Of a stretch of 64,000 nucleotides of DNA, positions 9,598 through 16,586 are shown one piece after another; position 1 is the stretch's first letter; each line of letters begins with the position of its first letter. The notes beneath the pieces were generated by a model. That model saw only the letters and a program-made list of their open reading frames with translations, was not told the DNA's origin and did no database searches. Source of the stretch: Vibrio proteolyticus NBRC 13287 (GTDB taxonomy: Bacteria > Pseudomonadota > Gammaproteobacteria > Enterobacterales > Vibrionaceae); NCBI RefSeq assembly GCF_000467125.1, contig NZ_BATJ01000001.1, positions 1-64,000 of the forward strand, written 5' to 3'. Both the position numbers and the translations under genes were made by a program.

Positions 9598-10803
9598 TTA
9601 CCTCTCCACCAACGCAACTTTACGGTTGTATAGGTTCATCAGAGCGGATGTCAGCAAACTCAAGGTGAGGTAAACTGCCATCGTCATTGCAATGATTTCA
9701 ATTGCCTGACCGGTCTGGTTCAGTGTCGTACCAGCGAATACAGACACCAGGTCTGGATAGCCAATGGCCATCGCCAGCGACGAGTTTTTCGTTAGGTTCA
9801 GGTATTGACTGGTGAGTGGTGGGATGATGATACGAAGTGCCTGTGGAATCACGACCAGCTTTAATGTTTTAGCGCGTGGTAACCCCAGAGACATTGCCGC
9901 TTCTGTCTGCCCATGGCTGACGGCATTTATCCCGGAACGAACGATTTCTGCGATAAACGATGCCGTATAAATGCTCAGAGCGAGTAGCAGCGCCGCCAGT
10001 TCCGGAATGATGGACACTCCACCGCGGAAGTTGAACCCTTTCAGTTCTGGGTAATTTGCGCTGATTGGAGCTCCCATGATGAAATACACCACCAGAGGCA
10101 CGCCGACGCACAGTGTGAGAATGATGCGTCCCATTGGCGTTTGTCGCCCCGTTAGACGCTGTTTGTTTCGAGCCCATATCCCGATAATGACAGATGCCAC
10201 TATGCCGGCCAGTAGTGTAATAAACACGACACTGGAACCTTGTTCAAATACGGGAGCAGGGAAGTAGAGACCTCGAACGTTCAGGAAAACAGCTTCGCCT
10301 AATGAGAGGCTCTGACGCGGGCTTGGTAGAGCCTGAAGTACGGCAAAGTACCAGAAGAAAATCTGCAGTAGCAAGGGGATATTGCGAAATGTCTCGATAT
10401 AAACGGCTGCGAAACGGCTCACCAACCAGTTAGAAGACAGTCGTGCAATACCAATAACGAATCCAATCACCGTGGCGAGAATAATGCCCAAAAATGATAC
10501 CAGGGCGGTATTCAGTAAGCCGACGATAAAAGTTCGTCCGTAAGTAAAGGTTTCATTATATTCAATCAACGACAGGCCAATCCCAAAGCCAGCTTCTTGA
10601 TTGAGGAATCCAAAACCTGTTGCGATGCCTCGCGCATCTAGGTTGGTAAGGGCATTGTTAACAATGGTGTAAAAGAAAAAGATCAGCGCTGCGACAGCAA
10701 TAACTTGGAACACGACCGATCTGAAGGTGGGATTGTAAAGGAGATTTGTACTCTTGGCTGATCCGTTATCCGGCCTAGAGGCAATATTGTTATCAGGTTT
10801 CAT
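9598..10803 (-). CDS. aapQ: General L-amino-acid ABC importer, permease AapQ
   Basis: Second permease of the heterodimeric importer, 401 residues. It shows an N-terminal membrane anchor after a polar head, a large inserted region typical of AapQ, the motif I-E-T-F-R-N-I-P-L-L-L-Q in a membrane-entry helix, and the ATPase-docking loop E-A-A-M-S-L-G-L-P-R. It is translationally adjacent to aapM. It lies downstream of aapJ across a hairpin that probably lowers its expression relative to the binding protein. Confidence 0.92.
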   Translation of the reverse strand: MKPDNNIASRPDNGSAKSTNLLYNPTFRSVVFQVIAVAALIFFFYTIVNNALTNLDARGIATGFGFLNQEAGFGIGLSLIEYNETFTYGRTFIVGLLNTALVSFLGIILATVIGFVIGIARLSSNWLVSRFAAVYIETFRNIPLLLQIFFWYFAVLQALPSPRQSLSLGEAVFLNVRGLYFPAPVFEQGSSVVFITLLAGIVASVIIGIWARNKQRLTGRQTPMGRIILTLCVGVPLVVYFIMGAPISANYPELKGFNFRGGVSIIPELAALLLALSIYTASFIAEIVRSGINAVSHGQTEAAMSLGLPRAKTLKLVVIPQALRIIIPPLTSQYLNLTKNSSLAMAIGYPDLVSVFAGTTLNQTGQAIEIIAMTMAVYLTLSLLTSALMNLYNRKVALVER

Positions 10804-10833
10804 ACAGCTATAACCTCAAATCCATTTTTTGAA

Positions 10834-10858
10834 AAAAGGGCGGCTTTAAACCGCCCGT
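10834..10858 (-). terminator. Intra-operon attenuating hairpin between aapJ and aapQ
   Basis: On the minus strand GGGCGG TTTAAAG CCGCCC is followed by six T residues, 14 bases after the aapJ stop and 31 before the aapQ start. It probably acts as a partial terminator or 3'-end stabiliser that lets the binding protein be made in excess. Confidence 0.75.
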
Positions 10859-10871
10859 TTCTGGTGTTTCA

Positions 10872-11900
10872 TTAACGGATTGGTGGAGCGTACATAAAGC
10901 CACCTGCATTCCACAGCGCATTTACGCCACGTGAAATTTTCAGTGGAGAACCTTGGCCGACAGTGCGCTCGAAGCTTTCACCATAGTTGCCGACTTGCTT
11001 AACCACTTGATAGCCCCAGTCATCACGAATGCCCAGGCCTTTACCTTTCGGACCGTCGACACCCAGGATGCGCTTCACGTTAGGATCGTTCGATTTCAAC
11101 ATGTCATCTGCGTTCTTAGATGTAATGCCGTATTCCTCTGCGTTGACCATGGCAAACAGCGTCCATTTTGCAACGTTGAACCATTTGTCGTCATCCTGAC
11201 GTACAACTGGGCCCAGAGGCTCTTTTGAAATGATTTCAGGTAGTACCACGGCTGAGCTAGGATCGGCCAGATTCAGGCGCAGAGCGTACAGGCCCGATTG
11301 GTCAGTTGTCAGCACGTCGCAACGTCCGGCATCGAAACCTTTCGATGTCTGAGCTGCGGTATCAAATACCACGGGTTTGTATGACATGCCGCTGTTTCGG
11401 AAGTAGTCAGCCAGGTTGAGTTCTGTTGTTGTACCAGACTGCACACAAACTGATGCACCATCCAGTTCTTTAGCACTCTTGATGCCCAGGTCTTTTTTGA
11501 CCATAAAGCCCTGACCATCGTAGTAGTTGACGCCCACGAAGTTCAAACCCAGCGCCGTGTCTCGCTGAAGTGTCCAGGTGGTATTACGTGACAGGACATC
11601 GATCTCACCCGATTGCAGGGCTGTGAATCGCTCTTTTGCTGTCAGAGGAACATACTTGACTTTGGTCTTGTCGCCCAACACCGCTGCAGCAAGTGCCTGA
11701 CAATACTCTACGTCAATACCTTCCCATTCACCTTTCGAGTTTGGGTTAGAGAAACCAGGCAGACCGGTACTGACACCACAAGTTAGAAAACCTTGTTTGG
11801 TGACTTTTTCCAGAGTGCTTTCTGCTGCTTGCGCGCTTGTTGCCATCAAAGCAGTCGATGCCGCTACTACTGATGCAATAAGTGTTAGTTTATTTGCCAT
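10872..11900 (-). CDS. aapJ: General L-amino-acid periplasmic binding protein AapJ
   Basis: Periplasmic solute-binding protein of the importer, 342 residues. A Sec signal peptide ends at A-T-S-A-Q-A-A around residue 25, and a type-3 SBP fold follows (V-T-K-Q-G-F-L-T-C-G-V-S-T-G-L-P-G-F; D-V-E-Y-C-Q-A-L). Paired cysteines (T-C-G, Y-C-Q, V-C-V, R-C-D) are typical of AapJ. Start at 11900 is set by AGGAAGGA six bases upstream; the longer frame to 11924 begins before that site. First gene of aapJQMP, with its promoter presumably in the 460-base region toward the divergent gene at 12361. Confidence 0.93.
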   Translation of the reverse strand: MANKLTLIASVVAASTALMATSAQAAESTLEKVTKQGFLTCGVSTGLPGFSNPNSKGEWEGIDVEYCQALAAAVLGDKTKVKYVPLTAKERFTALQSGEIDVLSRNTTWTLQRDTALGLNFVGVNYYDGQGFMVKKDLGIKSAKELDGASVCVQSGTTTELNLADYFRNSGMSYKPVVFDTAAQTSKGFDAGRCDVLTTDQSGLYALRLNLADPSSAVVLPEIISKEPLGPVVRQDDDKWFNVAKWTLFAMVNAEEYGITSKNADDMLKSNDPNVKRILGVDGPKGKGLGIRDDWGYQVVKQVGNYGESFERTVGQGSPLKISRGVNALWNAGGFMYAPPIR

Positions 11901-11924
11901 TTGTATCCTTCCTGTATGATCCAT

Positions 11925-12360
11925 GTTAAACCAGGTGACCCCTGATACAACGTACGAATAGAATGTTGTGTATTGTGTTTTATTGGTTGACTCAATCTAG
12001 TTGCATTTATACAAATCAACCGTTTATAAGCGTAGGTAAGGAATTGTGTTTTCTCAAATACAGAATAAGCATAGATATTTGTATTCAAACGCAAATCCTT
12101 GCCATAGTTAGAATGAACAAATGTTACATGAATGTAAATAGTGCAAGAGTGCGCATTATTGGTGCAACAGAATGTATTGATTGATAAGGGGTATTTACAC
12201 TCTATTAACATTTTGGTCGATAAAATTTAAGCGGGATAATAAACCAAAGTTTGATTTAAATTTGGAGATAAATATTGTTCTGTGGTTTGGTGGGGTGTGG
12301 CTGATGCACTAATTTTGTTAGCATGCTCCGATTAGCTCAAAGCCTTATTCAAGGAATGAA
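11925..12360. other. Divergent promoter region, aapJ / siroheme-synthase-like gene
   Basis: AT-rich spacer of about 440 bases between two divergent genes. It must hold both promoters, but I cannot single out one with confidence. AAGGA stands five bases before the ATG at 12361. No recognised gene, and no good ArgR, FNR or CRP palindrome. Confidence 0.5.
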
Positions 12361-13299
12361 ATGCAGTACTTTCCTCTCTTTCTGGATTTAAACAATAAAC
12401 CAGTACTGGTTATTGGTGGTGGTGAAGTCGCCAGCCGTAAAGTCGATGCTTTACTGCGCGCAGGAGCCGATGTCACGATTGTGTCACCCACGATTGAACC
12501 GTTTCTTCAACGCTTGGCTGGTGAAGGAAAGTGTCACTGGATTAAGACCTTCTATTCATCAGAGTACATTGACCGTCGTTACATTCAGGTATGGGCGACC
12601 ACAGATAACCCGGACCTGAACCATCAGGTACATGCGGACGCTAAAAAGTCGGGCATTCTGGTCAACGTAGTTGATGATCAGCCTTATTGTGATTTTATCA
12701 CCCCGTCGATGATCACCCGGGGTCGGGTACAGCTCGCTATTTCGAGTGGTGGGGCATCGCCCGTGTTGATCCGAAATTTGCGTGAAACCATCGAATCTGT
12801 GTTGCCCCAAAACCTGGGGTTATTAGCAGATTTTGGGGCGTCCAAGCGCAACTCGATTAAGTCAGCGTTGCCGTCTGTGGACTTGCGTCGTAAATTTTGG
12901 GAAAGCTTCTTAAACAACCCTAAAGTTGAGCAAGCAAATAGCCGAGAGTTGTTAGAGCAGCTTTATCAATCGGCACTGAATGAGTCACTGGATGATGCTG
13001 GACAGTGTACCTGGGTTGAGTATGGTCAGGATGTCGAACTATTGCCTATGAAAGCGTTGCGTCTGATGCAACAGGCTGAACTGGTTTTATACCGGGATGG
13101 ATGCCCATTCTCATTCATTGATCTGTGTCGCCGCGATGCTGAACGAGAAGGCTTTAAAGATGGTGTCGAGTTATCGTTGAAACTGGAAAATGCGAAAACA
13201 GAGCGATTGCGTATTGTGGTTCTGGTGCCACTCAACTCGTCGGAGTATGCGTTATTGGGTGCGGATGATGCGCACATACGCCCAGGAGAAATTCGATAA
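12361..13299 (+). CDS. Siroheme synthase N-terminal (precorrin-2 dehydrogenase/ferrochelatase) with a vestigial SUMT tail
   Basis: Residues 1 to about 210 match the CysG-B half: NAD-binding V-I-G-G-G-E-V-A-S-R-K, the N-V-V-D-D-Q-P-Y-C-D-F segment, and A-I-S-S-G-G-A-S-P-V-L, which carries the family Ser region. They are followed by the dimerisation helices. This half oxidises precorrin-2 and inserts iron to give siroheme. Residues about 218-312 resemble only the start of the CysG-A methyltransferase: M-Q-Q-A-E-L-V-L-Y and D-L-C-R-R-D-A-E-R align with the E. coli Q-Q-A-D-I-V-V-Y and N-L-V-R-R-D-A-D-R. The Gly-rich SAM loop is replaced by E-Y-G-Q-D, and the remaining roughly 150 residues are missing. 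The tail should therefore be inactive, and a separate SUMT should exist elsewhere. Confidence 0.85.
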   Translation: MQYFPLFLDLNNKPVLVIGGGEVASRKVDALLRAGADVTIVSPTIEPFLQRLAGEGKCHWIKTFYSSEYIDRRYIQVWATTDNPDLNHQVHADAKKSGILVNVVDDQPYCDFITPSMITRGRVQLAISSGGASPVLIRNLRETIESVLPQNLGLLADFGASKRNSIKSALPSVDLRRKFWESFLNNPKVEQANSRELLEQLYQSALNESLDDAGQCTWVEYGQDVELLPMKALRLMQQAELVLYRDGCPFSFIDLCRRDAEREGFKDGVELSLKLENAKTERLRIVVLVPLNSSEYALLGADDAHIRPGEIR

Positions 13300-13300
13300 C

Positions 13301-13326
13301 AAAAAACCGCCAAAGGGCGGTTTTTC
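13301..13326. terminator. Bidirectional terminator, siroheme gene / yajQ
   Basis: AAAAAACCGCC AAAG GGCGGTTTTT between two convergent genes, with A- and T-runs on both sides. Confidence 0.85.
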
Positions 13327-13333
13327 ATTTCGG

Positions 13334-13819
13334 TTAATCGCGAAAGTTTTCGAACTGGAATGGTTGGCCAAGTTCTGCTTCGCGAATCAGTGCGATGGCG
13401 GCTTGAAGGTCATCGCGCTTTTTACCCGTCACACGAACTTTCTCACCTTGAATTGATGCCTGTACTTTCACTTTGGCGTCTTTGATGAGCTTGACGATTT
13501 TTTTCGCTGTGGCGGCATCAATACCTTGTTTGAATACCACTTGCTGGTGCCAGTTTTTTCCTGAAGCTTCTGCGTCTTTCGCTTCCATCGCGTTCACGTC
13601 GACGCCGCGTTTAGTCAGGTTAGCACGCAAAATATCGCGCATCTGTTTTAACTGAAAATCGCCTTCGGAGCTTAGCTTGACGGAGTCGTCTTTCTGTATA
13701 TCAAAGCTGGCTTCTACGTTGCGAAAATCGAAACGGGTAGACAGCTCGCGTGAGGCATTGTCGACTGCATTTCGCAGTTCAACCGCGTCAATCTCAGAAA
13801 TAATGTCAAATGATGGCAT
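13334..13819 (-). CDS. yajQ: YajQ-family nucleotide-binding protein
   Basis: Cytosolic protein of 161 residues with the N-terminal [11 protein letters not shown] and internal [11 protein letters not shown] motifs of the YajQ (DUF520) family. Members bind nucleotides, and some bind cyclic di-GMP and act as transcription cofactors. AGAGGA precedes the ATG. It sits 19 bases downstream of aroH on the same strand, so the two may be co-transcribed. Confidence 0.92.
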   Translation of the reverse strand: MPSFDIISEIDAVELRNAVDNASRELSTRFDFRNVEASFDIQKDDSVKLSSEGDFQLKQMRDILRANLTKRGVDVNAMEAKDAEASGKNWHQQVVFKQGIDAATAKKIVKLIKDAKVKVQASIQGEKVRVTGKKRDDLQAAIALIREAELGQPFQFENFRD

Positions 13820-13838
13820 GAATCTGTCCTCTTAAAAA

Positions 13839-14891
13839 TCAACTGCGCGCTTTTACTGCGTCAGCTAGCATATCTAACATCGTTGTGGTGTCATTCCAGC
13901 CCAGACAAGGGTCGGTGATGGACTGACCGTAATGAAGACTATGGATGTCATCCATTGGCTGGTTGCCTTCTTCAATGAAACTTTCTGCCATGATACCAGC
14001 AACGTAGTTTTTTCCAGATTTAATCTGCTCGCAAATGTCTTTGGCAACATCAAGTTGTTTGCGATGCTGTTTTTGGCAGTTAGCGTGGCTGAAGTCGACG
14101 ATCAAGCGCTGTGGCAGATTAAACTTAGCGAGATTTTGGCACGCTTGTTCTACAGATGTCGCGTCAAAGTTAGGGCCTTTATCACCACCACGAAGAATGA
14201 TGTGTCCATATGGGTTACCACTGGTGCGGTACACGGTCATGCGGCCATTTTTATCTGGAGAGTAGAAGTAGTGTGAAGCCTTCGATGCGCGAATTGCATC
14301 AATGGCGATTTTAACATTACCGTTTGTTCCATTTTTGAATCCGACGGGACAAGACAGAGCAGAGGCCATCTCACGATGGATTTGGGATTCAGTTGTGCGT
14401 GCACCGATCGCGCCCCAGGTAATGAGATCAGCAATGTACTGGCCGGTAATCATGTCTAAGAATTCAGTCGCGGTAGCCAGACCAAGTTTATTGATATCCA
14501 GAAGAAGCTTACGTGCTTTGTTCAATCCAGCTTCCAGCGCGTAAGAACCGTCAAGGTTTGGATCGGTAATCAGACCTTTCCAGCCGACGACAGTACGCGG
14601 CTTTTCAAAGTAAGTACGCATGACAATGAACAGTTGATCTTTGTACTGCTCCTGAATTGCTGCGAGACGTTGTGCATAATCCAGCGCGGCTTTTGTGTCG
14701 TGCACAGAACAAGGGCCTACAATAACAAGAAGGCGGTTGTCTTCACCTGTCAGAATGTTCTCAATTTGGCGACGGGATTGTTCGATTCGCTCGGCTACGT
14801 CGTCGGTGATGGGATGAGCATGACTCAATTCAGCCGGTGTTGGCATTGGCCCCAGTGCCTGGGTTCTCAATTCATCTGTTTTTAATGGCAT
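13839..14891 (-). CDS. aroH: DAHP synthase, AroH (Trp-sensitive) subtype
   Basis: Condenses phosphoenolpyruvate with erythrose-4-phosphate in the first step of the shikimate pathway. Class I signatures are complete: G-P-C-S-V-H-D, R-T-Y-F-E-K-P-R-T-V-V-G-W-K-G-L, G-A-R-T-T-E-S-Q-x-H-R-E-M-A-S, P-V-G-F-K-N-G-T and D-F-S-H-A-N. Among the three E. coli isozymes, local stretches (T-D-E-L-R-T, T-A-T-E-F-L-D-M-I-T-G-Q, S-P-D-K-N-G-x-M-T-x-Y) fit AroH rather than AroF or AroG. I see no TrpR operator upstream, but an imperfect inverted repeat lies 50 bases before the start. The start is supported by homology; its ribosome site is weak. Confidence 0.88.
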   Translation of the reverse strand: MPLKTDELRTQALGPMPTPAELSHAHPITDDVAERIEQSRRQIENILTGEDNRLLVIVGPCSVHDTKAALDYAQRLAAIQEQYKDQLFIVMRTYFEKPRTVVGWKGLITDPNLDGSYALEAGLNKARKLLLDINKLGLATATEFLDMITGQYIADLITWGAIGARTTESQIHREMASALSCPVGFKNGTNGNVKIAIDAIRASKASHYFYSPDKNGRMTVYRTSGNPYGHIILRGGDKGPNFDATSVEQACQNLAKFNLPQRLIVDFSHANCQKQHRKQLDVAKDICEQIKSGKNYVAGIMAESFIEEGNQPMDDIHSLHYGQSITDPCLGWNDTTTMLDMLADAVKARS

Positions 14892-14940
14892 AAGGCAGCC
14901 TGTTGTATCTATTGCGAAGCAGTAAAGATAACGGAATTGT

Positions 14941-14969
14941 GATTAGGAATAAACTACTTATCCCTAATC
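14941..14969. repeat. Imperfect 12-bp inverted repeat upstream of aroH
   Basis: GATTAGGAATAA and TTATCCCTAATC flank a five-base spacer, with one mismatch. It lies 50 bases before the aroH start and 130 before the divergent gene, where an operator would be expected. It does not resemble TrpR or TyrR boxes. Confidence 0.55.
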
Positions 14970-15098
14970 TAATTGGGACGAAATCGTTTGTTTGCTGATT
15001 TATGCATTTTAAATAAATAAAATGTCACTTATGGCTTGTGTTGTGCGGTTTCTGTGGTTATTTTCAACGGATAATCTCTTGATTCACATGGAGCTGTT

Positions 15099-15989
15099 AT
15101 GAGTCACGAAAGTCAAAATGCTATTCATTCCCAGATTCAGCCGGGAAGTGTACATCCGACACATGTCGAAGCCATCAGCGGGTCACACCTTTATGTGTCA
15201 CTCTCTGAACTTATTCTCGACAAACTTTTTTATCACCCAGCCGTCAATACTGATGATGAGGAACTATCAGATACTGAGCGAGATGCATTGCATGCGATTG
15301 TTGGCCAAGCCGAACCAGGCGTTCATCTGGTTGAGTCTCTGGTGAGTGAGATTGAAGCGGCGATCCAGCCAGCGCATCAGGCAATTCGTGTTGCTTTAAG
15401 TGATGCAGATAGTCGCAGCTATATTGCACTGATTGGCGGGCATACTTCCGAAAAAGAAGAGCATAACCCGTTAATGGGGACACGTGGCGTTTCCCGCTTT
15501 GCCAGTCGCTGTTATAGCCCTGCCTTTGTGCTTGAATGCGAAGTGATAAAACGCTTGCGTAAAAACGGTCACGATATACAAATTGTGGTACCGTTTGTGC
15601 GCGCATTGTCCGATGCAGCCAAAATCATTGATCTGTTGGCAGAGCAGGGGCTACCCAGAGGCCTTGAGGGGCTGAAAGTGTTGTACAGTGTTAATGTGCC
15701 GTCTGCTGCACTACTGTCTGAACGCTTGCTGCACTACTTTGATGGGCTCGTAATTGATGTGGATTCACTCACGGAGTTTACGTTTGGAGTGGATAAAACA
15801 AATCAAGGGCTTACCCCATTGTTTGACCCAGAAAATGAGGCGGTGCTCACGCTAATTGATACTGCTGTGCATGCCGCGTCTTCATCGTCTAAACCAGTGT
15901 TATTACTGATTCAGGCGTTAGCAGAATACCCGAAACTGCAAGATTATATTGTTGAACACCAAGGAATAGATGTTGCAGTGACGGCGTAA
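15099..15989 (+). CDS. PEP-synthase C-terminal-domain-like protein, probable pseudoenzyme
   Basis: A 296-residue protein matching only the C-terminal PEP/pyruvate-binding barrel of PpsA. Clear anchors are N-P-L-M-G-T-R-G-V-S-R, F-V-L-E-C-E-V-I-K-R-L-R, V-P-F-V-R and Y-F-D-G-L-x-I, with alignment running to the natural C-terminus. The phosphohistidine and ATP-grasp domains are absent. Expected active-site positions are altered: the C-E-I-P-S of PpsA is V-N-V-P-S here (residues 198-202), G-S-N-D is D-V-D-S, and the catalytic C-G-Q-G is I-Q-A-L. Catalysis is therefore unlikely; a regulatory or PEP/pyruvate-sensing role is inference. GGAG at 15090 supports the start. It diverges from aroH, whose substrate is PEP. 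Confidence 0.75.
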   Translation: MSHESQNAIHSQIQPGSVHPTHVEAISGSHLYVSLSELILDKLFYHPAVNTDDEELSDTERDALHAIVGQAEPGVHLVESLVSEIEAAIQPAHQAIRVALSDADSRSYIALIGGHTSEKEEHNPLMGTRGVSRFASRCYSPAFVLECEVIKRLRKNGHDIQIVVPFVRALSDAAKIIDLLAEQGLPRGLEGLKVLYSVNVPSAALLSERLLHYFDGLVIDVDSLTEFTFGVDKTNQGLTPLFDPENEAVLTLIDTAVHAASSSSKPVLLLIQALAEYPKLQDYIVEHQGIDVAVTA

Positions 15990-15990
15990 C
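15978..15990. other. matS-like site (variant)
   Basis: GTGACGGCGTAAC, one base from the E. coli matS consensus GTGACRNYGTCAC. It overlaps the stop codon of the preceding gene. One of seven related sites in the window. Confidence 0.6.
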
Positions 15991-16049
15991 TTAATCGATG
16001 GCGAGGGGAGAATATAAGAGACTGTCATCTCGCCATTTGTAACATTTCA

Positions 16050-16092
16050 TTGACATTTTGCTGGTTTTTTTATCAACTGGTCTGACCAAGTT
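16050..16092 (+). promoter_or_regulatory. Promoter with FadR-like operator
   Basis: A TTGACA -35 at 16050 is followed by AACTGGTCTGACCAAGT at 16075-16091, matching the FadR pattern CTGGTNNGACCAG except at its last base. With a weak -10 around 16071-16078, the box covers the start point, the arrangement seen at FadR-repressed genes. Confidence 0.7.
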
Positions 16093-16109
16093 AAAGGCAG
16101 GCAGATGTC

Positions 16110-16586
16110 ATGAATTCTTCTCTACGCAAAGCAAACCTGTACCTCAGTTTGTTCGGCTTCTTTAAAGTACCGCTGATTTGGTGGTGCCGTCCTAAAATCC
16201 TCCACCTCGATGAGCGTAAAGTTGAGGTCCGTATTCCTCTGAAAAAGAAAACCAAAAATCACCTCAACAGCATGTATTTCGGCGTCTTGGCTGTTGGTGC
16301 TGATGTGGCTGGCGGCTTCATGGCGATGAGCAAAGCAGAGTCACGCGGCGAGAAGATTTCACTAGCGTTTAAAGCGGTTGAAGGGAAGTTCCTCAAACGG
16401 CCAGAAGCTGACGTCCATTTTGTTTGTGAGGATGGCCCACTGATTGATGCCATGCTGGATGAAACATGTCGTTCGGGCGAGCGCGTCAATCAGGCGGTGA
16501 AAATCACCGCCGTCTGTCCGACATTACATGGTGACGAGCCTATGGCAGAGTTTTTATTGACATTGTCACTGAAGAAAGTGGTTTAG
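16110..16586 (+). CDS. DUF4442 / hotdog-fold thioesterase-like protein
   Basis: A 158-residue protein resembling the DUF4442 hotdog family (PaaI/YiiD-C-like). Helpful signs are the N-terminal helix with W-W-C-R-P-K, the strand V-E-V-R-I-P-L-K-K-K-T-K-N-H, then N-S-M-Y-F-G-V-L-A-V-G-A-D-V-A-G-G around the central helix, and F-K-A-V-E-G-K-F-L-K-R-P. Members are thought to act on acyl-CoA or acyl thioesters, but the substrate is unknown. A FadR-like operator overlies the likely start of transcription, so expression should rise when long-chain acyl-CoA is present, which supports a lipid role. The gene ends overlapping the stop of the convergent 16583 gene by three bases. Confidence 0.75.
   Translation: MNSSLRKANLYLSLFGFFKVPLIWWCRPKILHLDERKVEVRIPLKKKTKNHLNSMYFGVLAVGADVAGGFMAMSKAESRGEKISLAFKAVEGKFLKRPEADVHFVCEDGPLIDAMLDETCRSGERVNQAVKITAVCPTLHGDEPMAEFLLTLSLKKVV

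Noticed and set aside
12074..12100. ArgR box near aapJ
   Set aside because: Only one half (ATTCAAA) is present; the partner arm is missing.
14892..14940. TrpR operator before aroH
   Set aside because: No stretch resembling the GTACTAGTTNACTAGTAC operator is visible.
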